Under the pieces are notes generated by a model. It did not search any database and was not told the origin of the DNA. It was given only the letters and a program-made list of their open reading frames with translations. This document shows positions 40,499-49,849 of a DNA stretch of 64,000 bases, piece by piece (position 1 is the first letter of the stretch; every line of letters starts with the position of its first letter). The stretch is from assembly GCA_026686845.1 (NCBI GenBank), contig JAIVEN010000040.1, positions 124,001-188,000 of the forward strand. Reading direction: 5' to 3'. The position numbers and the translations under genes were made by a program. The stretch comes from Adenanthera pavonina. Its lineage: Eukaryota > Streptophyta > Magnoliopsida > Fabales > Fabaceae.

Positions 40499-41841
40499 TT
40501 ACTCACAACAATTCGAGTCTAGTTGGAAGAAACATGCACAATTCGGCTTTATCATGACGCCATTTTGGCCAAACCATCCAACTTCATGAAAATGCATTGA
40601 AAACCAAAAGATAGTAAAAAAGCTCACGAAATTTGAAACATGAAGTGAGCTAGTGAGTTTATCTTATATCCTCACACCAATTTGAGCCTTGGTTGATGAA
40701 ATGAACACAATCAGATTCCACTTTAACCTCATTTTGTTTGTAAGTTTCGGCTTTCTAAATAATCACCGGGAGGCTCTAAGGACGAGAATGCCACAAGATT
40801 TGGAATTTTAAGCAAGGTAGGGAGTTTATGCAGCTTACTCACAACAATTCGAGTCTAGTTGGAAGAAACGTGCACAATTCGGCTTTATCATGACGCCATT
40901 TTGGCAAAATAATCCAACATCATGAAAATGCATTGAAAAGCAAAAGAAATCAGAAAATCTCACAAAATTTGAAACATGAAGTGTGCTAGTGAGTTTATCC
41001 GACATCCTCACACCAATTTGAGCCTTGGTTGATGAAATGAACACAATCGGATTCCGCTTTAACCTCATTTTGTTTAAATGTTCCAGGTTTCTAAACATTC
41101 ACCGTTAGTCTCTAAGGTGGAGAATGCCATAATATTTGGAATTTTAAGCGAGGTAGGGAGTTTATGCGGCTTACTCAAAACAATTCGAGTCTAGTTGGAA
41201 GAAACGTGCACAATTCGGCTTTATCATGACGCCATTTTGGCCAAATGATCCAACTTCATGAAAATGCATTGAAAAGCAAAAGAAATCAGAAAATCTGACG
41301 AAATTTGAAACATGAAGTGTGTTAGTGAGTTTATCCGACATCCTCACACCAATTTGAGCCTTGGTTGATGAAATGAACACAATCGGATTCCGCTTTAACC
41401 TCATTTTGTTTGAATGTTCCAGGTTTCTAAACATTCACCGTTAGGCTCTAAGGAGGAGAATGCCACAAGATTTGGAATTTTAAGCTAGGTAGGGAGTTTA
41501 CGCGGCTTACTCACAACAATTCGAGTCTAGTTGGAGAAACGTGCACAATTCAGCTTTATCATGACGCCATTTTGGCCAAACCATCCAGCTTTAAGAAAAT
41601 AATTTGAAAAGCAAAGGATAACAAAAAATCTCACGAAATTTGCCACATGAAGTGAGCTAGTGAGTTTATCCGACATCCTCACACCAATTTGAGCCTTGGT
41701 TGATGAAATGAACACAATCAGATTCCACTTTAACCTCATTTTGTTTGTAAGTTTCGGCTTTCTAAATAATCACCGAGAGGCTCTAAGGACGAGAATGCCA
41801 CAAGATTTTGAATTTTAAGCGAGGTAGGGAGTTTATACGGC
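40499..41841. repeat. Monomers between 504-bp units
   Basis: Four units of 335-336 bp. The one near 41507 lacks one A in GTTGGAGAAACG and carries AATAATTTGAAAAGC. The unit at 41171 and relatives share CACCGTTAG instead of CACCGGGAG, a variant common from 38.6 to 43.3 kb. Nothing else is seen. Confidence 0.85.
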
Positions 41842-42345
41842 TTACTCACAACAATTCGAGTCTAGTTGGAAGAAACGTGCACAATTCGGCTTCATCATCA
41901 CGGCAATTTGGCCAAACGATCCAGCTTTAAGAAAATAATTTGAAAAGCAAAAGAAATCGGAAAATCTCATGAAATTTGCAACATGAAGTGAGCTAGTGAG
42001 CTTATCCGACATGCTTACACCAATTTGAGCCTCGGTTGATGAAATGAACACAATCGGATTTATCATGACGCCATTTTGGCCAAATGATCCAACTTCATGA
42101 AAATGCATTGAAAAGCAAAAGAAATCAGAAAATCTCACGAAATTTGAAACATGAAGTGAGCTAGTGAGTTTATCCGACATCCTCACACCAATTTGAGCCT
42201 TGGTTGATGAAATGAACACAATCAGGTTCCGCTTTAACCTCATTTTGTTTAAATGTTCCAGGTTTCTAAACATTCACCGTTAGTCTCTAAGGTGGAGAAT
42301 GCCACAAGATTTGGAGTATTAAACGAGGTAGGGAGTTTATGCGGC
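41842..42345. repeat. 504-bp (1.5-mer) satellite unit, copy 3
   Basis: Same half-to-half junction as in the other 504-bp units, at 42060/42061. The part before the junction is of a different subtype from copies 1, 2 and 4 (it has ATCATCACGGCAATTTGG and TTTAAGAAAATAATTTG). The unit was therefore altered by exchange or conversion with other monomers after the junction formed. Confidence 0.9.
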
Positions 42346-44361
42346 TTACTCACAACAATTCAAGTCTAGTTGGAAGAAACGTGCACAATTCGGCTTTATC
42401 ATGACGCCATTTTGGCCAAACCATCCAACTTCATGAAAATGCATTGAAAACCAAAAGATAGTAAAAAAGCTCACGAAATTTGAAACATGAAGTGAGCTAG
42501 TGAGTTTATCTTACATCCTCACACCAATTTGAGCCTTGGTTGATGAAATGAACACAATCAGATTCCACTTTAACCTCATTTTGTTTGTAAGTTTCGGCTT
42601 TCTAAATAATCACCGGGAGGCTCTAAGGACGAGAATGCCACAAGATTTGGAATTTTAAGCAAGGTAGGGAGTTTATGCGGCTTACTCACAACAATTCGAG
42701 TCTAGTTGGAAGAAACGTGCACAATTCGGCTTTATCATGACGCCATTTTGGCAAAATGATCCAACTTCATGTAAATGCATTGAAAAGCAAAAGAAATCAG
42801 AAAATCTCACGAAATTTGAAACATGAAGTGTGCTAGTGAGTTTATCCGACATCCTCACACCAATTTGAGCCTTGGTTGATGAAATGAACACAATCGGATT
42901 CCGCTTTAACCTCATTTTGTTTAAATGTTCCAGGTTTCTAAACATTCACCGTTAGTCTCTAAGGTGGAGAATGCCATAAGATTTGGAATTTTAAGCGAGG
43001 TAGGGAGTTTATGCGGCTTACTCAAAACAATTCGAGTCTAGTTGGAAGAAACGTGCACAATTCGGCTTTATCATGACGCCATTTTGGCCAAACCATCCAA
43101 CTTCATGAAAATGCATTGAAAAGCAAAAGAAATCAGAAAATCTGACGAAATTTGAAACATGAAGTGTGTTAGTGAGTTTATCCGACATCCTCACACCAAT
43201 TTGAGCCTTGGTTGATGAAATGAACAGAATCGGATTCCGCTTTAACCTCATTTTGTTTGAATGTTCCAGGTTTCTAAACATTCACCGTTAGGCTCTAAGG
43301 AGGAGAATGCCACAAGATTTGGAATTTTAAGCGAGGTAGGGTGTTTATGTGGCTTACTCACAACAATTCGAGTCTAGTTGGAAGAAACAAGCACAATTTG
43401 GCTTTATCATGACGCCATTTTGGCCAAACCATCCAACTTCATGAAAATGCATTGAAAACCAAAAGCCAATAAAAAATCTCACAAAATTTGCAACATGAAG
43501 TGAGCTAGTGAGTTTATCCGACTTGCTCACACCAATTTCAGCCTTGGTTGATGAAATGAACATAATCAGATTCCGCTTTAACCTCATTTTATTTGAATGT
43601 TACAGGTGTCTAAACATTCACCGCGAGGCTCTAAGGAGGAGAATGCCACAAAATTTGGAATTTTAAGGGAGGAACGGAGTTTATATGACTTACTCACAAC
43701 AATTCGAGTCTAGTTGGAAGAAACGTGCACAATTCGGCTTTATCATGATGCCATTTTGGCCAAATGATCCAACTTAATGAAAATTCATTGAAAAGCAAAA
43801 GAAATTAGAAAATCTCACGAAATTTGAAACATGAAGTGAGCTAGTGAGTTTATCCGACATCCTCACACCAATTTGAGCTTTGGATGATGAAATGAACACA
43901 ATCAGATTCCACTTTAACCTCATTTTGTTTGTAAGTTTCGGCTTTGTAAATAATCACTGGGAGGCTCTAACGACGAGAATGCCACAAGATTTCGAATTTT
44001 AAGTCAGGTAGGGAGTTTATACGGCTTACTCACAACAATTCGAGTCTAGTTGGAAGAAACGTGCACAATTTGGCTTCATCATCACGGCAATTTGGCCAAA
44101 CGATCCAGCTTTAAGAAAATAATTTGAAAAGCAAAAGAAATCAGAAAATCTCATGAAATTTGCAACATGAAGTGAGCTAGTGAGCTTATCCGACAAGCTT
44201 ACACCAATTTGAGCCTCGGTTGATGAAATGAACACAATCGGATTCCGCCTTACCCTCATTTTGTTTGAATGTTCCAGGTTTCTAAAGATTCACTGGGAGG
44301 TTCTAAGGAGGAGAATGCCACAAGATTTGGAATTTTAAGCAAGGTAGGGAGTTTATGCGGC
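42346..44361. repeat. Monomers between 504-bp units
   Basis: Six 336-bp units. The unit starting near 43690 has AAGGGAGGAACGGAGTTTATATGAC and copies the unit near 33780. The unit at 43354 is a diverged relative of the AGGGTGTTTATG type. The offset of about 9.91 kb between the 33780 and 43690 copies is a half-integer number of monomers, as expected from the three 504-bp units lying between them. No gene is seen. Confidence 0.85.
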
Positions 44362-44865
44362 TTACTCACAATAATTCGAGTGTAGTTGGAAGAAACATGC
44401 ACAATTCGGCTTTATCATGACGCCATTTTGGCCAAACCATCCAACTTCATGAAAATGCATTGAAAAGCAAAGGATAACAAAAAATCTCACGAAATTTGCA
44501 ACATGAAGTGAGCTAGTTAGTTTATCCGAGATCCTCACACCAATTTGAGCCTTGGTTGATGAAATGAACACAATCGGATTTATCATGACGCCATTTTGGC
44601 CAAATGATCCAACTTCATGAAAATGCATTGAAAAGCAAAAGAAATCAGAAAATCTCACGAAATTTGAAACATGAAGTGAGCTAGTGAGTTTATCCGACAT
44701 CCTCACACAAATTTGAGCCTTGGTTGTTGAAATGAACACAATCAGATTCCGCTTTAACCTTATTTTGTTCGAAAGTTTCAGGTTTCTAAACATCCATCGG
44801 GAGGCTCTAAGGAGAAGAATGCCACAAGATTTGGAATATTAAGCGAGGTAGGGAGTTTATGCAGC
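44362..44865. repeat. 504-bp (1.5-mer) satellite unit, copy 4
   Basis: Same junction as in copies 1-3, at 44580/44581, and the same upstream context as copies 1 and 2 (ATAATTCGAGTGTAGTTGG, then GCAAAGGATAACAAAAAATC). The antisense frame is again continuous for 143 codons. The next unit starts at 44866. Confidence 0.9.
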
Positions 44866-46208
44866 TTACTCACAACAATTCGAGTCTAGTTGGAAGAAAC
44901 GTGCACAATTCGGCTTTATCATGACGCCATTTTGGCAAAACCATCCAACTTCATGAAAATGCATTGAAAACCAAAAGATAGTAAAAAAGCTCACGAAATT
45001 TGAAACATGAAGCGAGCTAGTGAGTTTATCCGACATGCTCACACGAATTTGAGGCTTCGTTGATGAAATGAACACAATCGGATTCCGCTTTAACCTCATT
45101 TTGTTTGAAGGTTCCAGGTTTCTAAACATTCACCGGGAGGCTCTAAGGAGGAGAATGCCACAGGATTTGGAATTTTAAGCGAGGTAGGGAGTTTATACGG
45201 CTTACTCATAACATTTCGAGTCTAGTTGGAATAAACATGCACAATTTGGCTTTATCATGACGCCATTTTGGCCAAACCATCCAACTTCATGAAAATGCTT
45301 TGAAAACCAAAATATAATAAAAAATCTCACGGAATTTGCAACATGAAGTGAGCTAGTGAGTTTATCCGACATGCTCACACCAATTTGAGGCTTGGTTGAT
45401 GAAATGAACACAATCGGATTCTGCTTTAACCTCATTTTGTTTGAAAGTTCCAGGTTTCTAAACTTACACCGGGAGGCTCTAAGGAGGAGAATGCCCCAAG
45501 ATTTGGAATTTTAAGCGAGGTAGGGAGTTTATGCGGCTTACTCACAACAATTCGAGTCTAGTTGGAAGAAACGTCCACAATTCGGCTTTATCATGACGCC
45601 ATTTTTGCCAAATGATCCAACTTCATGAAAATGCATTGAAAAGCAAAAGAAATAAGAAAATCTCACGAAATTTGAAACATGAAGTGAGCTAGTGAGTTTA
45701 TCCGACATCCTCACACCAATTTGAGCCTTGGTTGATGAAATGAACACAATCGGATTCCGCTTTAACCTCATTTTGATTGAAAGTTTCAGGTTTCTAAACA
45801 TTCACCGGGAGGCTCTAAGGAGGAGAATGCCACAAGATTTGGAATTTTAAGCGAGGTAGGGAGTTTATGCGGCTTACTCACAACAATTCGAGTCTAGTTT
45901 GAAGAAACATGCACAATTCGGCTTTATCATGACGCCATTTTGGCCAAACCATCCAACTTCATGAAAATGCATTGAAAACCAAAAGATAGTAAAAAGCTCA
46001 CGAAATTTGAAACATGAAGTGAGCTAGTGAGTTTATCTTACATCCTCACGCCTATATGAGCCTTGGTTGATGAAATGAGCGCAATCGGATTATGCTTTAA
46101 CCTCATTTTGTTTGAAAGTTTCAGGTTTCTAAACATTCACCGGGAGGCTCTAAGGAGGAGAATGCCACAAGATTTCGAATTTTAAGTGAGGTAGGGAGTT
46201 TATGCTGC

Positions 46209-46495
46209 TTACTCACAACAATTCCAGTCTAGTTGGAAGAAACGTGCACAGTTCGGCTTCATCATGAGGCCATTTTGGCCAAAGGATCCAACTTCATGAA
46301 AATGCATTGAAAACCAAAAGAAATAAAAAAATCTCACGAAATTTGAGCCTTGGTTGATGAAATGAACACAATCCGAGTTCGCTTTAACCTCATTTTGTTT
46401 GAATGTTCCAGGTTTCTAAACATTCATCGGGAGGCTCTAAGGAGGAGAATGCCACAAGATTTGGAATTTTAAGCGAGGAAGGGAGTTTATGCGGC
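46209..46495. repeat. 287-bp satellite unit with 49-bp deletion
   Basis: The unit goes from CTCACGAAATTTGA directly to GCCTTGGTTG at about 46340-46347. In normal units two copies of AATTTGA lie 49 bp apart at exactly these places, one in each aligned half. The deletion therefore used a 7-bp microhomology. The length agrees: 336 minus 49 is 287. Confidence 0.9.
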
Positions 46496-49134
46496 TTACT
46501 CACAACAATTCGAGTCTAGTTGGAAGAAACGTGCACAGTTCGGCTTCATCATCACGGCATTTTGGCCAAACAATCCAGCTTCATGAAAATGCATTGAAAA
46601 CCAAAAGATAAAAAAAAATCTCACGAAATTTGCAACATGAAGTGAGCTAGTGAGTTTATCCGACATGCTCACACCAATTTGAGCCTTGGTTGATGAAATG
46701 AACACAATCGGATTCCGCTTTAACCTTATTTTGTTTGAAAGTTTCTGGTTTCTAAACATTCACCGGGAGGCTCTAAGGAGGAGAATGCCACAGGATTTGG
46801 AATTTTAAGCGAGGTAGGGAGTTTATGCGGCTTACTCACAACAATTCGAGTCTAGTTGGAAGAAACGTGCACAATTCGGCTTTATCATGAAGCCATTTTG
46901 GCAAAACCATCCAACTTAATGAAAATGCATTGAAAACCAAAAGATAGTAAAAAATCTCACGAAATTTGAAATATGAAGTGAGCTAGTGAGTTTATCTGAC
47001 ATCCTCACACCAATTTGAGCCTTGGTTGACGAAATGAACACAATCGGATTCCGCTTTAACCTCATTTTGTTTGAATGTTCCAGGTTTCTAAACATTCACA
47101 GGAACGCCCTAGGGAGTAGAAGGCCACAAGATTTTGAATTTTAAGCGAGGTAGGGAGTTTATGGGGCTTACTCATAACAATTCGAGTCTAGTTGGAAGAA
47201 ATGTGCACAATTCGGCTTCATCATCACGCCATTTTGGCCAAACGATCCAGCTTTATGAAAATAATTTGAAAAGAAAAAGAAATCGGAAAATCTCATGAAA
47301 TTCGCAACATGAAGTGAGCAAGTGAGTTTATCCGACATGCTCACACTAATTTGATCCTTGGTTGATGAAATGAACACAATCGGATTCCGTTTTAACCTCA
47401 TTTTGTTTGAAAGTTTCAGGTTTCTAAACATTCAGCGGGAGGCTCTAAGGAGGAGAATGCCACAAGATTTGGAATTTTAAGCGAGGTAGGGAGTTTATGC
47501 GGCTTACTCACAACAATTCGAGTTTAGTTGGAAGAAACGTGCACAATTCGGCTTCATCATGATGCCATTTTGTCAAAATGATCCAACTTCATGAAAATTC
47601 ATTGTTTTTGCAAAAGATAATAAAAAATCTCACGAAACTTGCAACATGAAGTGAGCTAGTAAGTTTATCCGACATCTTGACACCAATTTGAGCCTTGGTT
47701 GATAAAATGAAGACAATCGGATTCCTCTTTAACCTCATTTTATTTGAAAGTTTCAGGTTTCTAAACATTCACCGGGAGGCTCTAAGGAGGAGAATGCCAC
47801 AAGATTTGGAATTTTAAGCAAGGTGGGGAGTTTATGCGGCTTAGTCACAACAATTCGAGCCTGGTTGGAAGAAACGTGCACAATTCGGCTTTATCATGAT
47901 GCCATTTTGGCCAAATGATCCAACTTCATGAAAATGCATTGAAAAGCAAAAGAAATCAGAAAATCTCACGAAATTTGAAACATGAAGTGTGCTAGTGAGT
48001 TTATCCGACATCCTCACACCAATTTGAGCCTTGGTTGATGAAATGAACACAATCGGATTCCGCTTTAACCTCATTTTGATTGAAAGTTTCAGGTTTCTAA
48101 ACATTCACCGGGAGGCTCTAAGGAGGAGAATGCCACAAGATTTGGAATTTTAAGCGAGGTAGGGAGTTTATGCGGCTTACTCACAACAATTCGAGTCTAG
48201 TTTGAAGAAACATGCACAATTCGGCTTTATGATGACGCCATTTTGGCCAAACCATCCGCCTTCATGAAAATACATTGAAAACCAAAAGATAATAAAAAAT
48301 CTCACAAAATTTGCAACATGAAGTGAGCTAGTGAGTTTATCCGACATGCTCACACCAATTTGAGCCTTGGTTGATGAAATGAGCACAATCGGATTCCGCT
48401 TTAACCTCATTTTATTTGAAAGTTTCAGGTTTCTAAACATTCACTGGAACGCTCTAGGGAGGAGAATGCCACAAGATTTTGAATTTTAAGCGAGGTAGGG
48501 AGTTTATTCGGCTTACTCATAACAATTCGAGTCTAGTTGGAAGAAACGTGCATAATTCGACTTCATCATCACGCCATTTTGGCCAAACGATCCAGCTTTA
48601 TGAAAATTCTTTGAAAAGCAAAAGAAATCGGAAAATCTCATGAAATTTGCAACATGAAGTGAGTTAGTGAGTTTATCCGACATCCTCACACTAATTTGAG
48701 CCTTGGTTGATGAAATGAACACAATCGGATTCCGCTTTAACCTCATTTTGTTTGAATGTTCCAGGTTTCTAAACATTCACCAGGATGCTCTAAGGAGGAG
48801 AATGCCACAAGATTTGGAATTTTAAGTGAGGTAGGGAGTTTATGCGGCTTACTCACAACAATTCGAGTCTAGTTGGAAGAAACGTGCACAATTCGGCTTC
48901 ATCATGACGCCATCTTGGCCAAACGATCCAACTTCATGAAAATGCATTGTTTTTGCAAAAGATAATAAAAAATCTCACGAAATTTGCAACATGAAGTGAG
49001 CTAGTGAGTTTATCCGACATCTTGACACCAATTTGAGCCTTGGTTTATGAAATGAAGACAAACGGATTCCGCTTTAACCTCATTTTGTTTGAAAGTTCCA
49101 GGTTTCTAAACATTCACGGGAGGCTTTAAGGAGG

Positions 49135-49139
49135 AGATT
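49135..49139. repeat. Left target-site duplication of the full element
   Basis: AGATT lies directly before the LTR terminus TGATGGG, and AGAAT lies directly after the other terminus at 54473. They agree at four of five positions, as expected for an old 5-bp Ty3/gypsy duplication. Removing the element and one copy restores the normal satellite phase (GGAGGAGAATGCC). Confidence 0.8.
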
Positions 49140-49849
49140 TGATGGGAGACACGTTAGGAACCTGTCCTAAGAGCCTTTTTTGATATAAGGATCGTGCAAC
49201 TCAAGTAAAGATAAATTAAACACAAGAACAATAATGAACAGAAACTAAAGAAAATAGACACGATGAAATAAGAAGACTGAACAAAATGTTGGTCGAAGGA
49301 AATAGACTCCAAGGGAACTCGTCTCTTAAATCCTAACCCCGGGATGCCACAAGGATCACCACTCCTTGATAAGTCCTCATTCTTTCTGACACTCAAGGAT
49401 AGGCAAGAAAGAACTCACTGAACAACAATAAAGTTGCTGAAAAGAAATTCATTCATTTATATTGTGGTTTGCAAAAGTACAAGAGGTGCCTATTTATAAG
49501 CAAATATTAACCCACAAACTAACTCTAGTTTAGCCCACAAACCTAACCTTATTAAAGCTCATTAATACAAAAAGGAAACCCTAAGTCAAAATGAGCATTT
49601 AATTCTAATTTTGAATTTGAAAAAGTTGGCTCCTCTTTAATGCATAAAGGAAAACAAATCAGATTTATGATTGTATGTTCTTTATTCAAAAAGGAAACAA
49701 ATCAACTAAAATAATCATTAAAAACGTCACTTTTAGTCAGCACATGAGAAGCACATGGATTTTAAGTGAATCCTCTTTGTTCATAGTCCATTGTTGCTTT
49801 TAGCTTGCCCTCATCATCAAATGCTTCATGTCTCGATCGTACTCTATCA
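49140..49849 (-). repeat. 3' LTR (710 bp, internally deleted)
   Basis: This LTR is bounded by TGATGGG at its low-coordinate end and CTCTATCA at its high-coordinate end, like the copies at 53565 and 56957. It lacks about 198 bp that both other LTRs have: sequence passes from AATCCTCTTTG straight to TTCATAGTCC near 49780, where the other copies carry the TGGGCTTTCTTC segment between. A TTGTT-type short repeat lies at the breakpoints. The missing part is in U3 and removes a coding tail containing GPMTRARTK. A TATA-like box remains at 49489-49500. The minus-strand frame at 49154-49396 is an LTR frame also present in the other copies and is not called as a gene. Confidence 0.92.
49489..49500 (-). 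promoter_or_regulatory. TATA box in 3' LTR
   Basis: The minus strand reads CTTATAAATAGG, one transition away from the CCTATAAATAGG found in the two other LTRs. In a 3' LTR it would drive transcription out into the satellite on the minus strand if active. Activity is unknown. Confidence 0.55.

Larger units (their letters stand above)
1..49139. repeat. Left satellite array, ~336-bp monomer
   Basis: About 146 head-to-tail units of a 336-bp satellite fill this stretch without any unique sequence. Using the recurring TTACTCACAA as a phase marker, unit starts fall at 121, 457, 793, 1129, 1465 and so on, with steps of 335-339. Recognisable landmarks in every unit are GTGCACAATTCGG, CATTTTGGCCAAA, GAGCCTTGGTTGATGAAATG and CACCGGGAGGCTCTAAGG. 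Each unit is a diverged dimer: CTCACAACAATTCGAG at its start matches CTCACACCAATTTGAG 169 bp later, and AGTTTATGCGG before the next unit matches AGTTTATCCGA. The array is open at position 1 and is interrupted at 49140 by a retrotransposon. No promoter, splice pattern or conserved gene is visible. The antisense frames of about 87 codons per unit are discussed under findings and are not called as genes. Confidence 0.97.
44866..49139. repeat. Diverged monomers up to the retrotransposon insertion
   Basis: About thirteen units with weak higher-order order. One unit (46209-46495) is only 287 bp because of a 49-bp deletion. Two units, near 47600 and 48946, share CATTGTTTTTGCAAAAG where other units have CATTGAAAAGCAAAAG; they lie about four monomers apart. 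The last, truncated unit ends GGAGGAGATT directly before the LTR. No gene is seen. Confidence 0.87.

Noticed and set aside
1..49139. CRISPR-like regular repeats
   Set aside because: The whole 336-bp unit is repeated head to tail with no unique spacers, which is satellite structure.
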